Assembly (NCBI GenBank): GCA_007129335.1
Contig: SKVS01000089.1
Coordinates: 1-6,233 of the forward strand
Reading direction: 5' to 3'
Length of the DNA stretch: 6,233 nucleotides
From: Spirochaetaceae bacterium
GTDB lineage: Bacteria; Spirochaetota; Spirochaetia; DSM-27196; Salinispiraceae
Part shown: in pieces, positions 1-6,159 of the stretch
How the letters are laid out: each line of letters starts with the position of its first letter
Position numbering within the stretch: position 1 is the stretch's first letter
The notes under the pieces: generated by a model
What the model was told of the DNA's origin: nothing
The model's database searches: none
The model's input: only the letters and a program-made list of their open reading frames with translations
Translations under genes and position numbers: made by a program

Positions 1-975
1 GTGGAAGACCCCCAAAATCCCATTACCCAAATACTTGGCCAACCGGGCCACGTGGACACCGTCCGTTTTCCCCGGGAAACCCTCTTTTACCGGGCCGGAG
101 ATTGCGACGATACTACCGCCCTCCTGGCCAGTCTGCTGGAAGCCCTAGGAATTCAGACCGCAATCATGACCTCTCCGGGACATGTGTTTTTAGGATTCAA
201 CACCACCATGCCCTCGGGAATGGCCTGGCTCATGAATACCCCGGAATTGCGTTCCATAAACCATGGGGGGCAAATTTGGATACCCCTGGAAACCACAAAC
301 CTGGACCAGGGTTTTCTGGAGTCCTGGTCCCACGCTTCCCGGCTTCTGAACCGATACAATCCGGCTGATCTGGAATTCATTCCCCTTTCGGACCATAGGG
401 ATCAGTTCCCTCCCCTGCCCCTGCCACGGAGCAGCTTTACTCTGGCGCTGCCATCGCCCCAGAGAATAGCCCAGAACATGGAGCAAACCCCGAACCAGCT
501 GGAAACAGCCCTCTTCAGTCGACCAATGGCAGATCTGCAGGCTCAAATACCCCGAGAATTTAGCCCCCAGACTGCCCGGTCTCCCTCGCTCCCCCAGGAT
601 AGAACAGCAAGGCGCAGCATTCTGGTAAATCTGAACAAACTGGGCCTCATGCTGGATTTCATGGGAAAAACTGATGAAGCCCGTTCGTATTACCGAAAAG
701 CCCTGGATCTTGAACCGAATTACCTTCCTACCATTGCAAACTTCAGCTCCTTTTTACTCCGAGCAGAGCAGACACAAGAAGCGCTGGAACTGATTGAAAC
801 AGGACTGGCAAGAAACCGGGATCCGGTACTCCTGGAGCTGAAAGAAACGGCCGCCCGCTTCATGGGTGAGCAAACAGACCAACAGGCAAACCTTCCCAGA
901 GAACAGGGCTTGGGGCCACGGGCATCGGGGGCTTCAGAACATTTCCCGCCGGTCTTCATCATGGATTCTGATTAG
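1..975 (+). CDS. Transglutaminase-like protein with C-terminal TPR repeats (5' partial)
   Basis: The frame is open from the first base, so the gene very probably begins before the window; the GTG at position 1 need not be the start. Residue numbers count from base 1. The N-terminal part resembles the end of a transglutaminase/cysteine-protease-like core: GDCDD (33-37) would carry the nucleophile Cys35, and PGHVFLGF (59-66) the His61. A following WIPLETT (93-99) is typical of this fold. A proline-rich linker (about 135-200) leads to TPR-like helical repeats at about 206-286, the best one being the stretch with KLGLMLDFMGKTDEARSYY followed by KALDLEPNY. The last 35 residues look disordered. The gene ends with TAG and converges on ppk, 94 bases away. 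The substrate is unknown; TPRs suggest a protein partner. Whether it has a signal peptide or other upstream domains cannot be seen. The domain call is fairly secure, the biological role is not. Confidence 0.75.
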   Translation: MEDPQNPITQILGQPGHVDTVRFPRETLFYRAGDCDDTTALLASLLEALGIQTAIMTSPGHVFLGFNTTMPSGMAWLMNTPELRSINHGGQIWIPLETTNLDQGFLESWSHASRLLNRYNPADLEFIPLSDHRDQFPPLPLPRSSFTLALPSPQRIAQNMEQTPNQLETALFSRPMADLQAQIPREFSPQTARSPSLPQDRTARRSILVNLNKLGLMLDFMGKTDEARSYYRKALDLEPNYLPTIANFSSFLLRAEQTQEALELIETGLARNRDPVLLELKETAARFMGEQTDQQANLPREQGLGPRASGASEHFPPVFIMDSD

Positions 976-993
976 GGAAAACCGGTTCGAGAG

Positions 994-1088
994 CTGTCTC
1001 TAACCCCAGGGTAAATGGGTCTGCACATTATTTTTCGAACATTTCATCCCGGGTCCGCGCCATATGCGCTTACCCTGTCTCTAACCCC
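994..1088. repeat. Short repeat structure: 14-bp direct repeats around an 8-bp inverted repeat
   Basis: The 14-base sequence CTGTCTCTAACCCC occurs exactly at 994-1007 and again at 1075-1088. Just inside these copies lie CAGGGTAA (1007-1014) and its reverse complement TTACCCTG (1070-1077). The layout resembles a tiny insertion of about 70 bp flanked by an 11-base duplication (997-1007 and 1078-1088). It could equally be a REP-like palindromic unit. The right half overlaps the last codons and the TAA stop of ppk. The repeats are seen directly; the mobile origin is inferred. Confidence 0.55.
1059..1077 (-). repeat. Third copy of the 21-bp intergenic repeat, at the ppk 3' end
   Basis: This stretch matches the repeat at 6140-6158 at 17 of 19 positions (core GCCATATGCG, then YTTRCCCTG). 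It includes the ppk stop codon at 1070-1072. The same family therefore lies at the 3' ends of two separate minus-strand genes, ppk here and the AraC-type gene at 6160. This placement is typical of dispersed intergenic repeats. Confidence 0.6.
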
Positions 1089-3313
1089 CGGCGTCCCGGA
1101 GCCTTTCTGCGGACCTGAAATTCTCGCTCGTTGTGGGCCTTCTTGGTTCTGGACAATTGGCGGGACAGGTTATACCGGGCTTCCTGGCTGGATATGTTGC
1201 CGGATTTCTTCGGCTGACGACGGGTATAGGTGCCATCGGGGTTTAGCTTGTATCCTTGGACCCGGTCGTCCATACAGAGCTCCAGGGAAGCAATGATTCG
1301 GGATGCAATTTCCCGGTCATCTACCGGAAAGAGCAGTTCAACACGCCGCTCCAGGTTCCGGGGCATCCAGTCCGCGCTCGACAGGTACACTTCCTCGTTT
1401 CCGCTGTTCCGGAACATGACCGCCCGGGTATGTTCCAAATACCGGTCAATAATGCTGATAACCCGGATGTTTTCGCTTAAGCCCGGAACTCCGGGCACCA
1501 GCATGCAGATTCCCCGGATGTTCAGGTCAATTTTCACCCCTTTCTGACTGGCTCTGTACAGGGCATTAATAATATCCACATCTGCAAGGGAGTTGAGCTT
1601 TGCCACAATTCGTCCGGGATTTTCAGGAATGGATTTCTCTGCCTCCCGGTGAATGAGCTGAACAAGCCGGTGCTTTAACCCATGGGGAGCCATGAAGAGC
1701 TTGGCAAGACTGGGAACTGCCGAGTACCCGGTTATAGCATTAAAAAAGAGGCCTGCCTCGTAGCACAGATCATCCCGGGTTGTTAACAGGCCCATATCGG
1801 TATACAGGGTGGCGGTTTTTTCGTTGTAGTTTCCCGTACCCAGGTGCAGATAGCGTACAATTCCCCGGACTTCCTTGCGAATAATGAGCATTGCCTTGGC
1901 ATGAACCTTCATTTGGGATATTCCATAAATCACAATTACCCCAGCCTGAGACAGCCGTTCAGCCCAGGAAATATTACGCTGCTCGTCGAACCGGGCTTTC
2001 AGTTCAACCAGTACGGTTACCTGCTTTCCGTTTTGGGCGGCGGTTTGCAGCGCCTGTACTATGGGTGAGTTTCCGCTGGTCCGGTACAGGGTCATTTTTA
2101 TTGCCATTACCTGGGGATCAGAAGCAGCCTGCTCTACCATGCGTATGACCGGCTGGAAAGATTCAAAGGGATGATGGAGCAACACATCCCGCTGTTTTAG
2201 TACATCCCAAAGGTCATCGTCTTCGTTAAGGCCCTCAGGCTCGCGGGGAGGCCACCCTTCAAATTTCAGGGAATCGTATCCGGTTATATTTGACAAATGC
2301 ATAAGGGTAGCCACCTCCAGTGGCTCGGGAGCTGCGTACACATCAATATCATCCAAACCAAGACTTGTCTGGAGCAGCTGCTGAAGCCTGGCTGAGGTTT
2401 GTCCCACAGCCAAACGGACCGCGTTGCTCTTATGCCGCTGGGACAGGACCTGTTCCATGGCTTCCACAAAATCTTCATCCCGGGACTCATCGACTCCGAA
2501 GTCCGCATCCCGGGTAACCCGGAAAATGAGGTGCTCAAGAATTTCATAACCGGGAAAAAGCTGTGGGGCAAACTGTACCAACAGGGTTTCCAGGAGCACA
2601 AAGCTTCGCTTGCCATCCTTATCAGGAATGAACAGGATCCTCTCCAGGGTCTGGGGAATTTGTACAATTGCCAGGTGTTCTTCCTGATCCGAGGGCATGA
2701 GAAATTGAGCATCCTGCCGGGCTTTCAGGAGGAAGGCAACCTGGAGCCGCAGGTTTGCACCGGGTATGCTGGGAGATGCCAGATTCACCCGCACCGGGGT
2801 CAGCAGGGGGAACACCTGATTCTTAAAAAAGTTCAACAGGTAATTATGTTGTTCGTGGGTTAAATCCTCGGCATTGTTTCGGTATACCAAACCCTGTTCG
2901 GCCAGTTGGGGGAAAACCTCATTCAGCAAAATTCCATATTGATCATCAATGAGCACCCGAATCTGCTGTGCACAGGCTTCAAGCTGGGCCCGGGGACTCA
3001 TGTGGGTCGGGCAGGAGGTGTAGTTGCCCGCAAGGATCTGACGTTTCAGACTGGCAATACGAACCATGAAAAACTCATCGAGGTTTGCAGAAACTATACT
3101 TAAGAATTTCAGCCGTTCGAGTATGGGCTTGTCCCCTCGGCCAGCTTCGGAAAGGACCCGCTTGTTAAACTCGATCCAGCTCAATTCCCGGTTGAAATAC
3201 CGGGGAGGAACCTGCTCGACAACCGATCCCTGGGATCCGGTCTTTCCTGGCTTAATTCCTTTTTTCCCTTTGGTTTTTTTCTTTGTAAAAGATTGGTCTT
3301 TTGAATCTGCCAT
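1070..3313 (-). CDS. ppk: Polyphosphate kinase 1
   Basis: Catalyses reversible transfer of the ATP gamma-phosphate onto polyphosphate (ATP + polyP(n) to ADP + polyP(n+1)), usually as an oligomer at the inner membrane. The 747 residues cover the whole PPK1 fold. The N domain opens with YFNRELSWIEFN (39-50). The first catalytic domain has LYRTSGNSPIV (409-419), ARFDEQRN (440-447) and KVHAK, whose His471 corresponds to the autophosphorylated His435 of the E. coli enzyme. YLHLGTGNYNEKTA (488-501) follows. The second catalytic domain has DRYLEHTR (His628) and LSSADWMPRNLERRVE. It is longer than the roughly 690-residue E. coli protein because of a Lys-rich N-terminal extension (about 1-37) and a basic C-terminal tail (about 700-747). 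The ATG lies one base after the ppx stop and has a GAGGT ribosome binding site 5 bases upstream. It is the last gene of the operon, and its stop codon falls inside an intergenic repeat. Confidence 0.97.
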   Translation of the reverse strand: MADSKDQSFTKKKTKGKKGIKPGKTGSQGSVVEQVPPRYFNRELSWIEFNKRVLSEAGRGDKPILERLKFLSIVSANLDEFFMVRIASLKRQILAGNYTSCPTHMSPRAQLEACAQQIRVLIDDQYGILLNEVFPQLAEQGLVYRNNAEDLTHEQHNYLLNFFKNQVFPLLTPVRVNLASPSIPGANLRLQVAFLLKARQDAQFLMPSDQEEHLAIVQIPQTLERILFIPDKDGKRSFVLLETLLVQFAPQLFPGYEILEHLIFRVTRDADFGVDESRDEDFVEAMEQVLSQRHKSNAVRLAVGQTSARLQQLLQTSLGLDDIDVYAAPEPLEVATLMHLSNITGYDSLKFEGWPPREPEGLNEDDDLWDVLKQRDVLLHHPFESFQPVIRMVEQAASDPQVMAIKMTLYRTSGNSPIVQALQTAAQNGKQVTVLVELKARFDEQRNISWAERLSQAGVIVIYGISQMKVHAKAMLIIRKEVRGIVRYLHLGTGNYNEKTATLYTDMGLLTTRDDLCYEAGLFFNAITGYSAVPSLAKLFMAPHGLKHRLVQLIHREAEKSIPENPGRIVAKLNSLADVDIINALYRASQKGVKIDLNIRGICMLVPGVPGLSENIRVISIIDRYLEHTRAVMFRNSGNEEVYLSSADWMPRNLERRVELLFPVDDREIASRIIASLELCMDDRVQGYKLNPDGTYTRRQPKKSGNISSQEARYNLSRQLSRTKKAHNEREFQVRRKAPGRRGLETG

Positions 3314-3314
3314 A

Positions 3315-4883
3315 TCAGACCTCTACCCCTTTCTGTTCCAGTACCATCCGGTATCCGTAGACCTCCTCGAACAAGGCTGCCTTGTTTTCCAAGCCGTACC
3401 GCTCCACCGAGAGATCGCTGGAACATTGGGTGCTTACGATAAGGTCTTCATCCCTTATTTCCACCTGAATGGTGGATATATGTTGGGCGTGTCCCCGGTC
3501 AAGAGCGTCGGCAAGACGCAGGAGTGCAGAAAGTTTCAGCACAATGAGCCGTTCATCCCGGGTAAGACTGGCAAATTCCATGTGGGTACCCGCGGGTTTG
3601 GCTCCCCGATGGTACCGTACAAGGTTTGCAACAATTTTGGTGTCATTCCTGGACAGCCCAAAAAGTTCAGAGTTCATGACAATGTATTGTCCGTGTTTAT
3701 GATGGCCCGAGGGATTTATGAAATATCCAATATCGTGGAGCAGGGCTCCGACCTGAAGGAACAGCCGCTCCCGTTTGCCCATTCCATGCTCGGTTAAGAG
3801 CTGATCAAAGAGCTGTAAGCTAAGTTGGCACACCATTTCGCTGTGGGACTGATCCCAGTGGTACCGCTGGGCCAGGCTTTTTGCACTGGCAATAACCTGG
3901 GAAATAAATTCGTCATTCATTTTCCCGTCCCTGCCCAAGGCGTAACGCAACAGGACCCCTTCGCGAATGCTGATATTCGGCACTATAATGGTTTGGGCAT
4001 CGGTCTCTTCCAGAAACACCTTGTGAACGAGAATTGCGGGAAGCAAATGTTCCGCTTCGTGATACCCAATTCCGAGAAATCGGACCAGAGAATCCACATC
4101 CTTGTGTTGCAACTCCCTGACAAAATCCAAAAATGTTTCCCTGCCCATGGTCCAGAAACTTTCCTGATTCCGCTTGCCTACTCGGTCAGCTATAATCCGT
4201 GCATCCCCACCTACCATAATGAAATAATCAATATGACCCAGACGGGTCTCGTGCTCTATGCCCTCCATGGTCACCCGAAACTGTTCCCGAATATAATCTT
4301 CCAGGGGAAATCCCGTACCCTTACTCCGGGGTATCATTTGCTGCTCAATGCGAATAGTACCCATTTTCAGCGAGTGGGTAGCGGCCATTTTTCCTTGTTT
4401 CAGCACCATGAGCTCCAGGGAACCCCCTCCCACCTCTATTATTAAGGAGTTTGCTTTTCGAAAATCGGTCTTGAGTCCTTCCATGGCGTGCTGCACCGCA
4501 ATGAAGGTCAGGTGATTTTCCTCGACCCCTTCAATGACCCGGATGCGCAGGCCGGTTTTCATGAACACCCGGTCCAGAAAGGTGTCCCGGTTTCGGGCTT
4601 CCCGAATAGCACTGGTTGCAATAGCGTAGGTATCCTCAGGCTGAATACCCCACCCTTCCATGAGTTCCACAAATCCGATAAGAATTTGAATTGCCTGGAC
4701 CACCGACTGACGGTGAATGACCCGGGATGAAAACACATCGTTACCAAGACGGATGGGCCGGGTTGCCCGGTCGAGCCGCCGGTAGGTTCCATCGGGCCGT
4801 ATTTCCAGAATGACCAGGCGGATTGCGGTCGAGCCAACATCGATGACCGCAACGTTTTTTATTTCTCCATGAGGGGTTTTCAC
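3315..4883 (-). CDS. ppx: Ppx/GppA family exopolyphosphatase with C-terminal HD domain
   Basis: Likely releases phosphate processively from polyphosphate ends, or removes a phosphate from pppGpp; sequence alone does not separate the two activities. The 522 residues show the ASKHA fold. The first phosphate loop is AVIDVGSTAIRLVI (12-25), the second is IIEVGGGSLELMV (148-160), and between them GVEENHLTF (119-127) carries the probable catalytic Glu (121 or 122). The C-terminal HD-type domain has LLHDIGYF (His383-Asp384), a His cluster HHKHG (394-398), VRYHRG (422-427) and LLRLADALDRGH (454-465). The length matches the long, HD-containing members. The usual Asn of the first loop (GSNS) is Thr here, and the usual Asp of the second loop (DIGGGS) is Glu. 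Translation starts at GTG, overlapping the ROK stop as GTGA, so coupling is likely; an AAGGAAG lies 10 bases upstream. It sits directly before ppk, which supports a polyphosphate role. Confidence 0.93.
   Translation of the reverse strand: MKTPHGEIKNVAVIDVGSTAIRLVILEIRPDGTYRRLDRATRPIRLGNDVFSSRVIHRQSVVQAIQILIGFVELMEGWGIQPEDTYAIATSAIREARNRDTFLDRVFMKTGLRIRVIEGVEENHLTFIAVQHAMEGLKTDFRKANSLIIEVGGGSLELMVLKQGKMAATHSLKMGTIRIEQQMIPRSKGTGFPLEDYIREQFRVTMEGIEHETRLGHIDYFIMVGGDARIIADRVGKRNQESFWTMGRETFLDFVRELQHKDVDSLVRFLGIGYHEAEHLLPAILVHKVFLEETDAQTIIVPNISIREGVLLRYALGRDGKMNDEFISQVIASAKSLAQRYHWDQSHSEMVCQLSLQLFDQLLTEHGMGKRERLFLQVGALLHDIGYFINPSGHHKHGQYIVMNSELFGLSRNDTKIVANLVRYHRGAKPAGTHMEFASLTRDERLIVLKLSALLRLADALDRGHAQHISTIQVEIRDEDLIVSTQCSSDLSVERYGLENKAALFEEVYGYRMVLEQKGVEV
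3319..3323 (-). promoter_or_regulatory. Ribosome binding site of ppk
   Basis: GAGGT on the minus strand, 5 bases before the ppk ATG. It lies within the last codons of ppx, so ppk translation probably depends on ribosomes finishing ppx. Confidence 0.6.
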
Positions 4884-5848
4884 CGGTTAGCCGCTTCCTT
4901 TCCCAGAGCCGCAACTCCCAGGGCGACCGAATCATCTTCCAGTTGGGCAACCTTAATTTCTACCCGCTGAACCAGGGAAGGCATGGCATTATCCCGCATG
5001 GTTTGCTGGGCAATAGGGAGAATCCATTTGTCGAGTTTTTCGATTAATCCACCTCCGAGCACGATGAGTTGGGGATTAAAAATATTCACCAGGTTTGCAA
5101 GCCCAACGCCCAGGTAGTAAGCCGCTTTTTCCACAACGTTCTGCACGTGAATCTCCCCTGCTTCTATGCTTTGGCGAATATGTTTGCTCTTGATTGCGCT
5201 AATATCGCTGCCGGCTTTTTCCAGAATTGTTTGGGCTTTGCCGGTCATGGCCAGGTGAACCAGTTCCTTTGCAATAGCGGTTTTCGATGCCATGGCCTCC
5301 AGACAGCCACGTTGGCCGCAGCCGCACAGCCGGCCTTCCAGCTGTACCTTCATGTGGCCAACCTCACCGGCCCCGCCGCTGATTCCCCGGTACAGGTGCC
5401 CATCTATTATAATTCCGCCACCAATACCCGTGCCGGGATACACCCCAACTACGTGCTGGTACCCCCGGGCTGCCCCGGCAATGAGTTCACCATAAATTCC
5501 GGCATTCACGTCGTTTTCCAGGGTAACAGGGATTTGCAAAGCGTCCATGAGGGCCTGCTGCAGGGGATAGCTTTGAATTCCCAGGTTCGGCGCATCCTTT
5601 ACCCAGCCGGTCTCAAAATCCACCGGCCCAGGAAAGGTAGCTCCAAGACTTTTCAACAAGTTCTTCTTTATTTTGGCGTCATCCAGAGCGGTTTTGAGTT
5701 CCCCGACCATGAGCTGGACCAGTTCTTCCCCGCTGGCCAGTACGGGCGTTTTCGTCTTGCTGCGGCCCACAATTTCCCTGTCTTCGTTCATAATAATAGT
5801 CAGGATTTTCGTACCGCCCACATCGATTCCGCCAAAATACTGCGCCAT
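4880..5848 (-). CDS. ROK family sugar kinase (glucokinase-like)
   Basis: Probably a cytoplasmic ATP-dependent hexokinase of the ROK family, acting on glucose or a related sugar or amino sugar at the 6-OH. The 322 residues are a normal full length. Seen in order: the ATP phosphate loop GIDVGGTKI (7-15); LENDVNAGIYGE (110-121) with catalytic base Asp113; GTGIGGGIIIDG (139-150); the sugar and zinc region GEVGHMKV (161-168, Glu162 and His165); the zinc ligands in CGCGQRGCLE (175-184, Cys175, 177, 182); and the adenosine loop VLGGGLIE (263-270). There is no N-terminal helix-turn-helix, so it is not a NagC/Mlc-type repressor. The ATG follows a strong AAAGGGGG site. It is the first gene of the operon with ppx and ppk, and its TGA overlaps the ppx GTG. 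Actinobacterial polyphosphate glucokinases are also ROK proteins, so polyphosphate use is conceivable, but the complete zinc motif favours an ordinary ATP enzyme. Sugar specificity cannot be read from the sequence. Confidence 0.93.
   Translation of the reverse strand: MAQYFGGIDVGGTKILTIIMNEDREIVGRSKTKTPVLASGEELVQLMVGELKTALDDAKIKKNLLKSLGATFPGPVDFETGWVKDAPNLGIQSYPLQQALMDALQIPVTLENDVNAGIYGELIAGAARGYQHVVGVYPGTGIGGGIIIDGHLYRGISGGAGEVGHMKVQLEGRLCGCGQRGCLEAMASKTAIAKELVHLAMTGKAQTILEKAGSDISAIKSKHIRQSIEAGEIHVQNVVEKAAYYLGVGLANLVNIFNPQLIVLGGGLIEKLDKWILPIAQQTMRDNAMPSLVQRVEIKVAQLEDDSVALGVAALGKEAANR
4894..4900 (-). promoter_or_regulatory. Ribosome binding site of ppx (supports the GTG start)
   Basis: AAGGAAG on the minus strand, 10 bases before the GTG at 4883-4881. 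No in-frame ATG lies near this position, and the conserved IDVGST loop starts only 13 residues into the protein, so the GTG is the best start. Confidence 0.5.
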
Positions 5849-5853
5849 AACCG

Positions 5854-5861
5854 CCCCCTTT
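5854..5861 (-). promoter_or_regulatory. Ribosome binding site of the ROK kinase gene
   Basis: AAAGGGGG on the minus strand, 5 bases before the ATG at 5848-5846. It is a strong purine-rich site and fixes the operon's first start codon. Confidence 0.65.
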
Positions 5862-5881
5862 GATTTCAGTGTACGACTTGA

Positions 5882-5910
5882 ATGGTACTGCGTCTACTGG
5901 TGCAGGGCAA
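5882..5910 (-). promoter_or_regulatory. Candidate sigma-70-type promoter of the ROK-ppx-ppk operon
   Basis: On the minus strand TTGCCC (5910-5905) and TACCAT (5887-5882) are separated by 17 bases. Each box matches the consensus at four of six positions. A start about 7 bases downstream would give a leader of roughly 25-30 bases before the ROK ATG. The -35 box lies within the left 21-bp repeat arm, so the repeat may have contributed the promoter. The boxes are weak and other promoters further upstream are possible. Confidence 0.3.
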
Positions 5911-5923
5911 ACGCATATGGCAA
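5903..5923 (+). repeat. Left arm of a perfect 21-bp inverted repeat
   Basis: Begins CAGGGCAAACGCATATGG and is the exact reverse complement of 6138-6158. It contains the palindrome CATATG. A GTCTACTG at 5892-5899 stands 3 bases outside it, and the same octamer recurs at 6158-6165 beside the other arm. The pair could be the ends of an older small element into which the 128-bp element later jumped. Confidence 0.75.
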
Positions 5924-5969
5924 AGTGGTTCGGGGAAATGGCCCATTTTTTGCTCAGTTGTAGGAGTTT

Positions 5970-5975
5970 ATCCAA
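5970..5975. repeat. Left target-site duplication ATCCAA
   Basis: ATCCAA directly abuts the left terminal inverted repeat at 5976. An identical ATCCAA directly abuts the right terminal repeat at 6104-6109. Exact abutment on both sides is the signature of transposition. Confidence 0.75.
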
Positions 5976-6103
5976 GAGTCCCCTGAAAAAAGATACGCAG
6001 AGTTCCCAATGCGGCACGAATTACCCCATATACAGTGTGCTACCTTTGTATTAAGCACCATTGGTGCCGCATTGTTGCGCTAAACCCTTTTTTCAGGGGA
6101 CTC
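5976..6103. mobile_element. MITE-like element, 128 bp, with 17-bp terminal inverted repeats
   Basis: The ends GAGTCCCCTGAAAAAAG (5976-5992) and its exact reverse complement (6087-6103) form 17-bp perfect terminal inverted repeats. A second, inner pair lies at 6007-6021 and 6060-6074 (14 of 15 matching, core CAATGCGGCAC). Short unmatched stretches of 14 and 12 bases separate inner from outer arms, so the whole unit could fold into a long interrupted hairpin. It is flanked by ATCCAA on both sides. There is no coding capacity, so any movement would need a transposase supplied elsewhere from an element with the same ends. I cannot assign the parent insertion-sequence family. Confidence 0.8.
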
Positions 6104-6109
6104 ATCCAA
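6104..6109. repeat. Right target-site duplication ATCCAA
   Basis: Identical to the ATCCAA at 5970-5975 and directly adjoining the right end of the 128-bp element. Deleting the element plus one copy would rejoin the older sequence between the two 21-bp arms. Confidence 0.75.
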
Positions 6110-6137
6110 CATAATTGCACTATTTTGCCAGGTTTGA

Positions 6138-6158
6138 TTGCCATATGCGTTTGCCCTG
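6138..6158 (-). repeat. Right arm of the 21-bp inverted repeat
   Basis: Exact reverse complement of 5903-5923. It starts one base after the AraC-type stop codon on the minus strand. Its inner 19 bases match 1059-1077 at 17 positions. In both places the repeat directly follows or overlaps the end of a minus-strand gene. Confidence 0.75.
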
Positions 6159-6159
6159 T

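Larger units (their letters stand above)
5849..6159. other. Gene-free spacer between the AraC-type gene and the ROK operon
   Basis: These 311 bases contain no frame with coding character. The part nearest the operon (5849-5902) holds the ribosome binding site and a weak promoter candidate. From 5903 on it consists of two nested repeat structures: a 21-bp inverted repeat pair, and inside it a 128-bp MITE-like insertion. I see no convincing intrinsic terminator for the upstream AraC-type gene and no riboswitch. Confidence 0.7.

Noticed and set aside
976..1069. Bidirectional intrinsic terminator between the convergent genes
   Set aside because: The only symmetric elements are an 8-bp stem with a very long loop and a short GCGC/CATATG near-palindrome. 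There is no stem followed by a U tract.
2284..2712. Second minus-strand frame inside ppk
   Set aside because: It overlaps the intact PPK1 frame in another phase, with a Trp/Ser/Cys-rich, non-protein-like translation.
3066..4445. Plus-strand open frames (3066-3797 and 3825-4445) opposite ppk and ppx
   Set aside because: They are antisense to strongly conserved genes, lack family motifs, and have low-complexity Pro/Phe/His-rich translations typical of shadow frames.
4880..5848. Calling the ROK gene a polyphosphate glucokinase
   Set aside because: The operon context is suggestive, but the full CXCGXXGCXE zinc motif and the length fit ordinary ATP-dependent ROK kinases. Kept only as a possibility.
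5069..5863. Long plus-strand open frame opposite the ROK kinase gene
   Set aside because: It lies wholly opposite a gene with complete kinase motifs, has no recognisable domain, and arises from the base pattern of the real gene.
5849..5975. Pho-box-like operator before the polyphosphate operon
   Set aside because: I looked for tandem CTGTCAT-like heptamers at 11-base spacing and did not find them.
5976..6103. Terminator or riboswitch instead of a mobile element
   Set aside because: Perfect terminal repeats abutted by exact 6-bp duplications are far better explained by transposition. No known riboswitch core was recognised, and the T-run lies inside a stem arm, not after it.
5849..6159. CRISPR array or tRNA/small RNA gene in the repeat-rich spacer
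   Set aside because: The repeats are inverted pairs, not regularly spaced direct repeats, and no cloverleaf or known RNA motif is visible.
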